DNA of 48,853 nucleotides from positions 1 through 48,853 of the forward strand of contig JBLHMK010000004.1 in assembly GCA_047621945.1 (NCBI GenBank). Direction: 5' to 3'. The DNA comes from JAFMKE01 sp047621945. Lineage in GTDB: Bacteria > Bacteroidota > Bacteroidia > Chitinophagales > UBA8649. Shown here piece by piece: positions 1 to 8,947 of this stretch; position 1 is the stretch's first letter, and each line of letters starts with the position of its first letter. The notes beneath the pieces are model-generated. The model saw only the letters and a program-made list of their open reading frames with translations. It was not told where the DNA came from and made no database searches. The position numbers and the translations under genes are program-made.

Positions 1-43
1 TTCCTAAGAAAATAACGACTAATAAGGTGTATAATTTTTTCAT
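1..43 (-). CDS. 5' end of a secreted or membrane protein, cut by the window edge
   Basis: Reading the minus strand from an ATG at 41-43 gives MKKLYTLLVVIFLG before the window ends. A short Lys-rich start followed by a hydrophobic run is the beginning of a signal peptide. It points the same way as the metalloprotease gene upstream of it (131-3979), with 87 bases between them. Nothing can be said about the mature protein. The evidence is only 14 codons, so this is a partial call. Confidence 0.5.
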   Translation of the reverse strand, partial: MKKLYTLLVVIFLG

Positions 44-130
44 AGTATGATTTTAAATTTTCACAAAACTACAAAAAACAAGTGCGAAGCTATGTTAGCA
101 AATTGTCAATTTATCCACTTTTTACTAAAA

Positions 131-3100
131 CTATTGCACAATTACACGTGTGGAGAACGAATCTTTTGCTGTGCTCCCTTTCAAAAAGTACATTCCTGCT
201 GCTAAGTCTATGGTATAAGATTCTCGAACGGCAAGACCAGCTTCATAGTTGCCATTTATCAATGTAGCTACTCGTTTGCCATCTAAGGCAAACAACTCAA
301 CCTTAAGGTTTGCACTAATCAGTGGGGTAAATTCGAAGGTCAATTTATCATTGACTAGGGTTGGGTATACTTTGAAATCTTTGAAAGAGCTGGAGAGTTC
401 ATTTATTCCTACAGCACCATTAAAATAAGCAAATAAAGTGTCTTGGGTAACAAACAAGAACTCTGTACTAGGACTAAAATCTATCAAGCTTTGATTGTTT
501 AATCTCCAAAAATCAAACACTCCATTGTTATTGGGAATTGCAGAAATATCAAGTAATGCATTCGTTGGATAGTATCCCGTAAAAGGTGTATTCGTAATTA
601 CATCGTTCCCTACAAATAAAGTTCCTGCACCATTAGGATACATCATAACCACTAAGCTATCATCCACACTTAGTGTTGCACAAGGTAATGCTGCATTAAA
701 TGCACTTATTAAGTTGAAATCACAAGCTGTTGAATTCGTAAAAAAAGCATTTACACTTACCGGATTTCCGTTTGCTACTAATCCTGTCAAAGTAATTGTT
801 TGCGGGCTCGTTGTTACGGGAAAAACTTGAGCATTCACATTAATGGTTCCACCTGGAGCATTCGAATAAGCAATAGTTACATTCTGGCTATAGCTATTCG
901 TATTTGAATCACATGAACTTTGGCTGCCTGCCGTTATTTCAGATATATTACAAGGAACAGGAGCGCAGCCAACTGGCGCAGTAAACAAGTTGTTTTCTGT
1001 ATAATTACATGATGTAGAGTTGGTGAAAAACGCAAATACAGTAAGGGGATTCCCATCTGCTAGCAACCCGGCTAAAACGATAGATTGAGGGCTTCCTGTT
1101 ATTAAGAATATTTGACCATTTACATTCAAAGTGCCACCTGGTTCATTGGTATAGGTAATCAAGAGCTCTTGCCCGTATGTATTAGTTGCGGGATCGCACA
1201 AACTTTGAATTCCCGTACTAATTCCAATTATAGCACAAGGATTTTGACAAGCAGGGTCGGCAGCTGTCAAGACATTTACCGTAAAATCACCTGGAGTAAG
1301 ATCACAAGTTAATGTTCCACCGCTTTCCGTTGTTAAGCCAAACACGGTATATATTCCTGGAGGAATTGCCGTCCCTCCGGCAGCAATTAAGTCCGCATTT
1401 ATATCGCCTGTGTAAGCAGGCCCAACATTTACAAAAGCAGTATCTGTGGCATTAATAAATACCCATAGATAATCTTCATTAGCCAACACATTCTCAGTTC
1501 CATCCGTAGTCAAAAAGATTGTTGCACCTGGACAATAATCTACTGTTGTTGCTAATAAATTAGCAGCCACATCTCCAGCAGAACATAGTGGCGCATTTAG
1601 ACAAATTGCATTTGCAGAATCTAAGACATTCACATAAAACTCTCCGGGTGTAAACCCACAAATATCAGCACCATTGTTTTCGGTTAATAGGGCATAAACT
1701 ACATAAGAGCCAAACGGAATCGGAGCAGATCCGCCTGCAACTAATGCGGCATTAACATCACCTGAATAAGAGCCACCTGTACTTATAAATACGGTATCTG
1801 TGGCATTAATAAACACCCATACATAGGATTCTCCAGCGGGCACTACTTCCGTGCTATCTGTTAATAGGTTAATCACTGTACCTGGGCAATAGTCTAAGGT
1901 ATCACCATCTAGGATGGCATTCACGTCTCCTATTGTACAAGTTGATGCACATGATATTGGAGCGGTAAATAAACCGTTTACCGTTAAGCCACAAAACGAA
2001 CCACTTGTAAATTGCGCATTGACATCAATGGAGTTTCCATCAGCAATCAAAGCCGTTAAGATAAAAGTCTGTGGACTTGTGCTTATCGCAAATGTTTGTC
2101 CATTAATTACAATATTAGCAGCGGAAGGGTTGATGTAGGTAAGGGTAACTTCTTGGGTAAAGGTGTTCGTTGTTGAATCACAAGCACTTTGCACTCCGGC
2201 GGTAATCGAAGAGATACTGCATGCTGGGGAACAGTTCACGGGTGCCGTAAACGTATTATTGTCTGTGAACATACATGTCGTTTGATTGGTAAAGAAGGCC
2301 GTAACATTTGTGCTATTCCCATCGGCTATCAATCCAATAAGTACCACATTTTGTGGACTAGTGCTTACAGCAAAGGTTTGCCCATTTACATTAATCGTTC
2401 CTCCGGGTGCATTATTATAAGTAATTATAAGCTCTTGATTATACGTATTGGTATTTGGATCACAAGGGAATTGAGCAAAAGCAGCTATACTTGTGATCGC
2501 ACAAGGCGCAGGTGTACAATTTACAGGTGCAGTAAATGCACTATTGTTTGTAAAACTACAAGGTGTTGCATTGGTAAAGAAGGCAGTTACGCCTACATTG
2601 TTTCCATTGGCGGTTAAGCCTGTTAATGTTTCCGTTTGTGGGTTTGTTCCAACATTAAATGTCTGACCATTTATATCTATCGTTCCAGCTGGAGCATTCG
2701 TATATGTAACGGTTACATCTACGGAGTAAGTATTCGTTGTAGGGTCGCAGGCACTTGGGTTCCCAGCAGTTATTGCTAAAATTGAGCAGGGGACAGTTCC
2801 TCCAATCTGTACCACATTACTATAGTCGTTACAGCCATCATTTGAGGCTTTAACTCTATAATAATAGCTATTGGCAACAAGTATACTATTATCTGTAAAA
2901 GTGGTAATATTGGAACCAACACCGAATCCACCAAATGTCACAAATCCCGCAGTAGCTGAGACTTCAGATCGTTCAATAAAAAACCCCGTTTCATTAGTCG
3001 AATTATCCGTCCAATTTAAGACTGCCGTTGCGCCAACGAATGAGGCGCTTAATCCACTTGGATCTGTAACACTTGACGCAGAGCAAGACATGTCATAAGC

Positions 3101-3979
3101 AGTATGTCCCTGACGGGTAGTTAGGCCCTGTTGAATTCTCGCTATTTGTCCAGTTGTTAAAACAAATGGGTTTTGACATTGTGATGGATAATAGGACATT
3201 ACATTATCAATTGAAGGAGTATATAAGGCTCCATCGGCATCTGTTGCTGTGCCGGTATATTGACAAGCAAGATTAATATTGGTGCCAGTAAAACCTGGAT
3301 CAGCGGGAGTGTCGCAAATGATATCCCCAGCTGTTGTACAATTATTGCCATTTACTAGTTCAGGTCCTCCAACAAGCCCCATCCCAGGAACAAAAAATTG
3401 GGATGTTTCAAAGGTATGCAGTAAAGCGAAATGATGGCCCATTTCATGAACGATCGTTGATCCCTCCGCCACATTGGCATTACGCATCACTATTCTTGTT
3501 GTTACAACCGAATTTGCTGGAGTATAAGCATAGCCCGCTGTATAAGACAGACCGCCAGTGTTATCTATCTCATCAACAAAATACATGTTAATCGCATTAT
3601 TTGTCTCACCTGCCGCAGCTGCCAAAGCATTCTCTTCAGTATTTTGGAAGTCATAAAACTGTGAGTTATTGATAAAGTTTGGAGACGTGCCACAAAAATA
3701 AAATTCTATTCCAGCCGGCAAATAGTAAGCGTTCAAATATGCCACACCCTCATGCACGTCATCCAAAGAAACACCGCCCGTGCCATTCGTTTCTCTAACA
3801 ATATGTAATCGAATTGGAATACATGTTGTTCCTGCATTCTTTAATATCGGCAGATTTGCTACATAATTTACTAAAAACTGGTATTCTGATGAAGTTGGAG
3901 AGTGTGTTCCACACACTCCTTGTGCAAAAACATTCGAACCCAAAAACATAGTTACTAAGAGTATTGTTTTAAAAATCAT
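131..3979 (-). CDS. Secreted M43 (pappalysin-like) metalloprotease with FnIII, two repeat families and T9SS sorting domain
   Basis: 1282-residue exported zinc protease, probably released to or displayed on the cell surface through the type IX secretion system. Residues 1-20 form a signal peptide ending in FAQ. The catalytic motif HEMGHHFALLH lies at residues 178-188 and fits the HExxHxxGxxH-type zinc site of metzincins, with a Met-turn MSYY near 261, as in the M43 family. A fibronectin III-like segment follows at about 303-392. Then come three copies of a ~90-residue Cys-bounded repeat (first Cys at 398; shared core about GGTINVNGQTF and a FFTN...C end), two copies of a different ~115-residue repeat (core YCPG...VFINATDT), and two more copies of the first repeat. 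The last ~75 residues are a T9SS type A sorting domain (YPTLVNDKLTFEF ... GMYFLKG). The substrate is unknown. The next gene in the same direction starts at 43. Confidence 0.9.
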   Translation of the reverse strand: MIFKTILLVTMFLGSNVFAQGVCGTHSPTSSEYQFLVNYVANLPILKNAGTTCIPIRLHIVRETNGTGGVSLDDVHEGVAYLNAYYLPAGIEFYFCGTSPNFINNSQFYDFQNTEENALAAAAGETNNAINMYFVDEIDNTGGLSYTAGYAYTPANSVVTTRIVMRNANVAEGSTIVHEMGHHFALLHTFETSQFFVPGMGLVGGPELVNGNNCTTAGDIICDTPADPGFTGTNINLACQYTGTATDADGALYTPSIDNVMSYYPSQCQNPFVLTTGQIARIQQGLTTRQGHTAYDMSCSASSVTDPSGLSASFVGATAVLNWTDNSTNETGFFIERSEVSATAGFVTFGGFGVGSNITTFTDNSILVANSYYYRVKASNDGCNDYSNVVQIGGTVPCSILAITAGNPSACDPTTNTYSVDVTVTYTNAPAGTIDINGQTFNVGTNPQTETLTGLTANGNNVGVTAFFTNATPCSFTNNSAFTAPVNCTPAPCAITSIAAFAQFPCDPNTNTYNQELIITYNNAPGGTINVNGQTFAVSTSPQNVVLIGLIADGNSTNVTAFFTNQTTCMFTDNNTFTAPVNCSPACSISSITAGVQSACDSTTNTFTQEVTLTYINPSAANIVINGQTFAISTSPQTFILTALIADGNSIDVNAQFTSGSFCGLTVNGLFTAPISCASTCTIGDVNAILDGDTLDYCPGTVINLLTDSTEVVPAGESYVWVFINATDTVFISTGGSYSGDVNAALVAGGSAPIPFGSYVVYALLTENNGADICGFTPGEFYVNVLDSANAICLNAPLCSAGDVAANLLATTVDYCPGATIFLTTDGTENVLANEDYLWVFINATDTAFVNVGPAYTGDINADLIAAGGTAIPPGIYTVFGLTTESGGTLTCDLTPGDFTVNVLTAADPACQNPCAIIGISTGIQSLCDPATNTYGQELLITYTNEPGGTLNVNGQIFLITGSPQSIVLAGLLADGNPLTVFAFFTNSTSCNYTENNLFTAPVGCAPVPCNISEITAGSQSSCDSNTNSYSQNVTIAYSNAPGGTINVNAQVFPVTTSPQTITLTGLVANGNPVSVNAFFTNSTACDFNLISAFNAALPCATLSVDDSLVVMMYPNGAGTLFVGNDVITNTPFTGYYPTNALLDISAIPNNNGVFDFWRLNNQSLIDFSPSTEFLFVTQDTLFAYFNGAVGINELSSSFKDFKVYPTLVNDKLTFEFTPLISANLKVELFALDGKRVATLINGNYEAGLAVRESYTIDLAAGMYFLKGSTAKDSFSTRVIVQ

Positions 3980-4022
3980 ATGAAATATTTTTTTAGCAAT
4001 CTTTAAAAATAAAGAAAAATAC

Positions 4023-4913
4023 CTACTTCAATGCTTTTGACTTAAAACGATTTGTCATAAAAACACCAACAAGCACCAATACAAAACCTATAAGATGCGT
4101 GTATCCAATTTGTTCTTTATCCATAAAACCCCAAAACATGGCAACCACGGGCATTAAGAAGGTGACCGATGAAGCATAGAGCGCATCCGTTCTCTTTATT
4201 AAATAGTTAAATAGAACAAGAGCTAATGCAGTTCCTACAACACCTAAAAGGCCAATATACATTAAGGATTGTAAGGCTTTTGGATGTGATTGAAGAACAT
4301 CAATAAAATCGGTTGACAAGAGAATGACTAAGGCAAAAGGACCTATCAAAGCAAAGGTAAGAGCGGTAAGTGGAGCCGCTTTCACATGGTTAAGTTTAGA
4401 CTTCAAAATATTACTACTCAAGCCATAACAAACCGTTGCTAAAACCGCCATTAAGGCATAAAAATCTATGGCAAAAGCCATTTGACTCCCTGATTTGACC
4501 ACTAGCATACCAGCCCCGGCGAGCGCTATTACCAAGCCAACAACCTTTGCAATTGTGGGTTTAAATTGAAAGAATGCCCAAGCGAATAACATCGTAAATA
4601 AAGGCGTTAAAGTATTAATAACACCTGTGATACTGCTATCTACATGCGTAATAGCTAAAGGGTATAAATAAGAAGGGACTCCACTTCCTATCAAAGCAAC
4701 AACCAGCGCATACTTAACATCTGTTTTGTTAAAAGTCTTGATGGCAGCAGGCAAAAATGGTAGTAGGGCAAAAAATGCAAACAGGATTCTAAGCATAGAA
4801 ACCTGAACAGCTGAAAAAGAATCCAATCCTCGTTTCATTAATATGTAGGACGAACCCCAAATAATAGCAAGCACTATTAAAAGCGCTACATTTACAGGAA
4901 GAAACTTTTTCAT
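4023..4913 (-). CDS. EamA/DMT-family permease
   Basis: 296-residue inner-membrane protein of the drug/metabolite transporter superfamily. About ten hydrophobic segments are arranged as two EamA repeats of five, and the first contains the typical IIWGSSYILMKRGL stretch at about residues 18-31. The length is normal for the family. Members export metabolites, amino acids or drugs; the substrate cannot be read from the sequence. The start codon lies one base from the stop of obg (4915), so the two are probably co-transcribed, with obg first. Family assignment is firm and function is not. Confidence 0.85.
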   Translation of the reverse strand: MKKFLPVNVALLIVLAIIWGSSYILMKRGLDSFSAVQVSMLRILFAFFALLPFLPAAIKTFNKTDVKYALVVALIGSGVPSYLYPLAITHVDSSITGVINTLTPLFTMLFAWAFFQFKPTIAKVVGLVIALAGAGMLVVKSGSQMAFAIDFYALMAVLATVCYGLSSNILKSKLNHVKAAPLTALTFALIGPFALVILLSTDFIDVLQSHPKALQSLMYIGLLGVVGTALALVLFNYLIKRTDALYASSVTFLMPVVAMFWGFMDKEQIGYTHLIGFVLVLVGVFMTNRFKSKALK

Positions 4914-4914
4914 C

Positions 4915-5916
4915 TTATTTGATAATATGCCATAGCTTATCCTTCAGTATATCTACGTTTTTGGTAGTAACTGATGAAATAAAAAGCATATCGATATCTT
5001 CTTTAGTTCCTGCTTGAAATTCTTTTACAAGCATTTTCTGAAGCTCTTCGTCTATCAGATCTGACTTGGTAATAGCGAGAATTCGTTCTTTATATAACAA
5101 CTCTGGATTGTACTTCTTCAACTCTTTTTTGAGCACTTTATACTCTTTTGTGATGTCTTCTGATTCCGAAGAAATCATAAACAGTAAACAAGAATTTCTT
5201 TCTATATGGCGAAGGAAACGCACTCCCAAGCCCTTGCCTTCAGCAGCCCCCTCAATAATTCCAGGGATATCAGCCATGACAAAACTTTGATGGTCTTTGT
5301 AAGCTACAATTCCCAGGTTTGGTCGCAATGTTGTAAATGCATAGTTGGCAATTTCCGGTTTAGCTGCAGTAATCGTAGCGAGAAGTGTTGACTTACCTGC
5401 ATTTGGAAATCCCACTAATCCCACATCCGCAAGAATTTTCAACTCTAGAATAACCCAAGATTCAAGACCATCCAATCCTGGTTGGCAATAAGTAGGTGCT
5501 TGATTGGTAGCTGATCTAAAATTCCAGTTACCTAAACCTCCTTTACCTCCTCGCATTAGAACAACTTCTTCTCCATGCTGAGTAATCTCCAGGAGTTGTT
5601 CTCCCGATTCGATATCTCTTGCTATAGTTCCTAATGGGACTTCAATGTAAACATCTTTACCGCTTGCGCCTGTAGCACGAGCTTTTTTACCGTACATCCC
5701 ATTGTCTGCATGGATATGTTTCTTGTATCTTAAGTGAAGTAAGGTCCAAAGATTGCTGTTTCCACGAAGGATGATATGACCACCACGGCCTCCATCTCCC
5801 CCATCTGGTCCACCTTGTGCAACAAATTTTTCTCTTCTAAAATGAGAGGAGCCTGAACCCCCATTTCCAGATCGACAAAATATTTTTACGTAATCTATAA
5901 AATTCTGTTCAGCCAT
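4915..5916 (-). CDS. obg: GTPase Obg (ribosome assembly)
   Basis: 333-residue Obg/CgtA GTPase, acting in 50S ribosome maturation and growth control. The N-terminal Obg fold is glycine-rich (GGSGSSHFRREKF, GGPDGGDGGRGG). The G domain shows GFPNAGKST (G1), DIPGIIEGA (G3), TKSD (G4) and SSV (G5). The protein ends soon after the G domain, so it has no C-terminal OCT domain, which is common in Bacteroidota. It lies downstream of adk across a 74-base gap with a weak hairpin (5944-5961) and is followed at once by the DMT permease. Confidence 0.95.
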   Translation of the reverse strand: MAEQNFIDYVKIFCRSGNGGSGSSHFRREKFVAQGGPDGGDGGRGGHIILRGNSNLWTLLHLRYKKHIHADNGMYGKKARATGASGKDVYIEVPLGTIARDIESGEQLLEITQHGEEVVLMRGGKGGLGNWNFRSATNQAPTYCQPGLDGLESWVILELKILADVGLVGFPNAGKSTLLATITAAKPEIANYAFTTLRPNLGIVAYKDHQSFVMADIPGIIEGAAEGKGLGVRFLRHIERNSCLLFMISSESEDITKEYKVLKKELKKYNPELLYKERILAITKSDLIDEELQKMLVKEFQAGTKEDIDMLFISSVTTKNVDILKDKLWHIIK

Positions 5917-5943
5917 GAATTGCCTAAATTTAACTAGAAATGA

Positions 5944-5961
5944 CGGCTCGAAATAGAGCCG
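5944..5961 (-). terminator. Weak hairpin between adk and obg
   Basis: CGGCTC at 5944-5949 pairs exactly with GAGCCG at 5956-5961 across a six-base loop. On the minus strand the hairpin is followed by TCATTTCTAG, so the U-tract is poor. It may be a partial terminator or a processing site between adk and obg. The short stem keeps confidence low. Confidence 0.3.
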
Positions 5962-5990
5962 AGCTTATTTGCTTTTTGTACTGGTAATAT

Positions 5991-6569
5991 TTAATCAATT
6001 AATTCATCAACAACCACACATAGGCGGTCAAATATTTCATCAATAGACCCAACCCCTTTTACCGCTACGTATTTATCTTGATCATTGTAATAACCGGCTA
6101 CTGGAAGTGTTTTCTCGCTGTAAACATTAATCCTATTTCGAATTATGCTTTCATCTTGATCATCTGCTCTTCCGCTATCCTTTCCTCTATTTGAGAGACG
6201 CTTCACTAATTCCTCATCATCCACATCTAAAGCTATCATTTTACTGATAGGCGTATCGTTTTTATTTAAGAACTCATCTAAAGCTTCTGCTTGAGTAGCT
6301 GTTCTTGGAAAACCGTCGAAAATAAAGCCTTTAGCTTCTGGGTGACTTTCGATTTTATTGTTCATCATTCCTATGGTAACCTGATCTGGGACCAAATCTC
6401 CTTTTTCAATAAATGACTTTGCTTCAATGCCAAGAGGCGTATTTTCTCTCATGTGCATTCTAAAAAGATCGCCAGTTGAAACATGCATCAATTGATACTT
6501 TTCTTGCAACTTTACAGACTGCGTTCCTTTGCCGCTTCCTGGAGGTCCAAACAAAACTAAGTTAATCAT
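5991..6569 (-). CDS. adk: Adenylate kinase
   Basis: 192-residue cytosolic enzyme converting ATP + AMP to 2 ADP. The P-loop GPPGSGKGTQ is at residues 8-17, followed by the AMP-binding STGDLFR segment, DGFPRT, and the arginines of the LID and core (RLSNRGKDSGRADD). The LID is the short form without zinc cysteines, and the length matches short adenylate kinases. A TAnnTTTG-type promoter box lies about 30 bases upstream of the start. The gene heads an adk-obg-permease series. Confidence 0.96.
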   Translation of the reverse strand: MINLVLFGPPGSGKGTQSVKLQEKYQLMHVSTGDLFRMHMRENTPLGIEAKSFIEKGDLVPDQVTIGMMNNKIESHPEAKGFIFDGFPRTATQAEALDEFLNKNDTPISKMIALDVDDEELVKRLSNRGKDSGRADDQDESIIRNRINVYSEKTLPVAGYYNDQDKYVAVKGVGSIDEIFDRLCVVVDELID

Positions 6570-6599
6570 GCGTACTATTTAATATCTTGAATTAAAATG

Positions 6600-6607
6600 C
6601 AAAAATA
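6600..6607 (-). promoter_or_regulatory. Candidate -7 box for adk
   Basis: The minus strand reads TATTTTTG here, matching the Bacteroidota TAnnTTTG -7 element, about 30 bases upstream of the adk ATG at 6569. I see no clear TTTG -33 box at the usual spacing, so this is a position-based inference. Confidence 0.4.
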
Positions 6608-6670
6608 GCGATTTTGATAGGAAAATTTTATGCTTTGCTAGCCTTTCGATCAAACAAAATTAAATTAGCC

Positions 6671-6841
6671 ATGAAGAAAGTTAAGCTTATTGATTTATTT
6701 GGGATTAAATATGACCAAATGGAAACTAGAATTAACAATGAATTGGAAGTTATTCAAAGCATTGGGGGTGACTTTCTAGATGTCAAACTAATTGGCGACA
6801 AACTAATCCAGTGCTCAGTTTTCGTCTATTTTGAAGAGTAA
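6671..6841 (+). CDS. Small protein of unknown function (56 aa)
   Basis: ATG at 6671 opens MKKVKLIDLFGIKYDQMETR and continues for 56 residues, ending FVYFEE. The composition looks coding: charged and hydrophobic residues alternate, with no low complexity. An in-frame upstream start at 6614 would add 19 residues that look less protein-like. The stop lies four bases from the convergent hpt stop (6846), so the ORF exactly fills the gap between adk and hpt. I recognise no family. It could be a chance ORF. Confidence 0.5.
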   Translation: MKKVKLIDLFGIKYDQMETRINNELEVIQSIGGDFLDVKLIGDKLIQCSVFVYFEE

Positions 6842-6845
6842 ATTT

Positions 6846-7382
6846 CTACACGATTTGATAGATATCTGCAAGATGTCTTCCGTAGCCATCGTAATCTAAG
6901 CCATATCCAACAATAAATTTGGGTGGAATAGATTTACCGATGTAATCAATGTCAAAAGAGGCTTTAAATGCCTCAGGTTTATACAAAAGCGTGCACAAAC
7001 TTAAAGATGCAGGCTTTTCTGCAATCAATGTTGGCAGCAATTTATCTAAAGTATTTCCTGTATCAATTATATCCTCTACAATAACTACGTGTCTATTTTC
7101 TAGGGAATCCATCAAACCTATGATTTTCTTTACGGTACCTGAAGAGGACATTCCTTCATAAGAGGCCACTTTCACAAAAGAGATCGTGTTCTTTATGGTA
7201 ATTTCTCTCATTAAATCTGCTGCAAACATGAAAGATCCATTTAGAATGGCAATGAAAAGCACTTCTTTACCGGCAAAATCAGCATTTATTTTAGCGCCAA
7301 GCTCCTTATTTATCCCTGCTATTTCAGCACCAGACATAAATGGTTTGAAATCTTTATCCCTAAGTGTTACGATGTTCTCCAT
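6846..7382 (-). CDS. hpt: Hypoxanthine phosphoribosyltransferase
   Basis: 178-residue purine-salvage enzyme that joins hypoxanthine (or guanine) to PRPP to give IMP (or GMP). The PRPP-binding motif VVIVEDIIDTG is at about residues 95-105, with the flexible-loop region SYEGMSSSGT before it and the ending VGYGLDYDGYGRHL typical of bacterial HPRTs. The start is one base from the stop of the LysM glucosaminidase (7384), which suggests one transcript. Confidence 0.95.
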   Translation of the reverse strand: MENIVTLRDKDFKPFMSGAEIAGINKELGAKINADFAGKEVLFIAILNGSFMFAADLMREITIKNTISFVKVASYEGMSSSGTVKKIIGLMDSLENRHVVIVEDIIDTGNTLDKLLPTLIAEKPASLSLCTLLYKPEAFKASFDIDYIGKSIPPKFIVGYGLDYDGYGRHLADIYQIV

Positions 7383-7383
7383 A

Positions 7384-8817
7384 TTACGGCGAAACTACTA
7401 AAACCTGCCCAACTCTCAAATTATTATCTTCCAAATTATTCAGCTCTTTTAATTGCTCCACGGTTACATAGAACCTATTTGACAAGGAATATAAGGTGTC
7501 ACCTACTTTTACCGTATAAGATTTTACGCTTGTTTCGACATAAGGTTTCTCAATTTCAACTTCTTCAGGGTCAGCTTTCTCTACCTCATCCTCCGCTTCT
7601 ATTGGCGGGTGTTGCTCTGCATCAAATTGTTCTTTTTGTTGCTGCGCTTCCATTTCCAATTGAGCTGCAGCTACCTTACGTTTCTCTAATTCCTCCAACG
7701 CTTGTTTAGCTGCCTCAGCCCTTTGAGCGGCCAGTTCAGCTTCAAGTTTTTTCTTCGCTGCTACTTCTGCTGCTTTTTTCTCAGCTTCCAACTTCGCCTT
7801 TACTTCCGCTTCAATTTTTTCTTTAATCTTATTCTTCTCATCCAAAACATCACTATAAGAGAAAGTTCTAGGCGCATTTTCGCTTTTCTTCTTCATGTAA
7901 ACTGTTTCTTCGGGCTTCGCCTGTCGATCAAAAACCATTCTATTCTTCTTGTATAGCTTAGTCAATTTAATACCATACAATTGCGAAATTTCCCACATCG
8001 TTTGACCCACTTCCACAGTATGGGTCTTTTCAGCTCCCTTGTTTCGTTTAGGTTGCAAATAAATAAATTGATCTTCTGTAAAGCTGTATCCTTTATGAAT
8101 ATCATTATAAGCCATTAGTTTATCTAGGTCGATACTGAACTCATTGGCAACTTCCAAGATTTGACGACCATTACTTATAATAGTTTTGGTTCTGTTGTAA
8201 ATAAACACATCCTTCTTATCATCCACATAATACGCATTCTTCGGAAGCACAGATGGATCGTTCTCTGAGACCCCTATGTCAGCAATAGGTGGGGAATCCT
8301 TTATATCCTTAAGACCCATTCTATCATATTGAGATAAATCATTTCGTTCAATAAGTGAGATAAGCAACTGTGGATATTTTGGATTTGTAGCGTATCCTGC
8401 TTCCTTCAGTCCTTTTGCCCATCCTTCATAATCATCAATTGAAAACTCGGTAAAGAGGAACATATATCTAGATCGCGAAGTCAGAAACTTAGAATGATCT
8501 GCAAATGACTCTTCTGGTGAATTGTACACTCGAAAACATTCATCTGCCGTATCATCATCCATGTAATACCCTTTTCCAGTCCAATCACTGTGACATTTAA
8601 TGCCGAAATGGTTTTTCGCATTTAATGCAAGTTTTGAATTCCCGCTACCAGACTCTAAGATGCCTTGAGCCAAGGTAATACTAGCTGGAATCTTATATTC
8701 CACCATTTTTCGAACAGCGATCGGGTAGTATTTATCAATATACTCCTGGTTAGTCATTCTGTCTTGACCGAAAGAGGACAGACCAAAACAAATAAAGAGT
8801 AATGTTGCGTATTTCAT
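7384..8817 (-). CDS. Secreted glucosaminidase with LysM domains
   Basis: Peptidoglycan hydrolase, 477 residues from the ATG at 8815-8817. An in-frame codon at 8836-8838 would add seven residues ahead of the signal peptide and is less likely. After the signal peptide (MKYATLLFICFGLSSFGQ) comes a FlgJ-type glucosaminidase domain with SITLAQGILESGSG and NHFGIKC. Then follow LysM-like segments (VGQTMWEISQLYGI), a long Ala/Glu/Lys-rich probable coiled coil, and a C-terminal LysM (YTVKVGDTLYSLSNRFYV). It should cut glycan strands in the periplasm during growth or division. hpt follows one base downstream. Confidence 0.9.
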   Translation of the reverse strand: MKYATLLFICFGLSSFGQDRMTNQEYIDKYYPIAVRKMVEYKIPASITLAQGILESGSGNSKLALNAKNHFGIKCHSDWTGKGYYMDDDTADECFRVYNSPEESFADHSKFLTSRSRYMFLFTEFSIDDYEGWAKGLKEAGYATNPKYPQLLISLIERNDLSQYDRMGLKDIKDSPPIADIGVSENDPSVLPKNAYYVDDKKDVFIYNRTKTIISNGRQILEVANEFSIDLDKLMAYNDIHKGYSFTEDQFIYLQPKRNKGAEKTHTVEVGQTMWEISQLYGIKLTKLYKKNRMVFDRQAKPEETVYMKKKSENAPRTFSYSDVLDEKNKIKEKIEAEVKAKLEAEKKAAEVAAKKKLEAELAAQRAEAAKQALEELEKRKVAAAQLEMEAQQQKEQFDAEQHPPIEAEDEVEKADPEEVEIEKPYVETSVKSYTVKVGDTLYSLSNRFYVTVEQLKELNNLEDNNLRVGQVLVVSP

Positions 8818-8835
8818 TCTTTTGCAGTTTAAAAA

Positions 8836-8843
8836 CAAAGGTA
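8836..8843 (-). promoter_or_regulatory. -7 box for the glucosaminidase-hpt pair
   Basis: The minus strand reads TACCTTTG, an exact TAnnTTTG box, 18 bases upstream of the chosen ATG at 8817. A transcript starting here would begin close to that ATG, which supports the shorter start over the upstream in-frame codon that overlaps the box. Confidence 0.5.
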
Positions 8844-8947
8844 CGTTGGTATTAAGATGCTTTTATAGGGGCTTTTTCACATATTTTTGGGATAAATGGG
8901 AAAGTGTAAAGAAGATTGGACGGCAAAAAGCACTATTTTCGTCCTTT

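Noticed and set aside
2189..2617. Plus-strand 142-codon open frame inside the metalloprotease
   Set aside because: It is antisense to the repeat region, rich in Cys, Arg and Ile as expected of a shadow frame, and has no start context or family likeness.
690..2790. DNA repeats in the metalloprotease taken as a CRISPR or satellite
   Set aside because: The repeats are in-frame protein domains of about 270 bases without uniform short spacers.
7479..7956. Plus-strand frames opposite the coiled coil of the glucosaminidase
   Set aside because: Phe/Leu-rich low-complexity translation is the mirror of a Lys/Glu/Ala-rich coiled coil, so it is a shadow.
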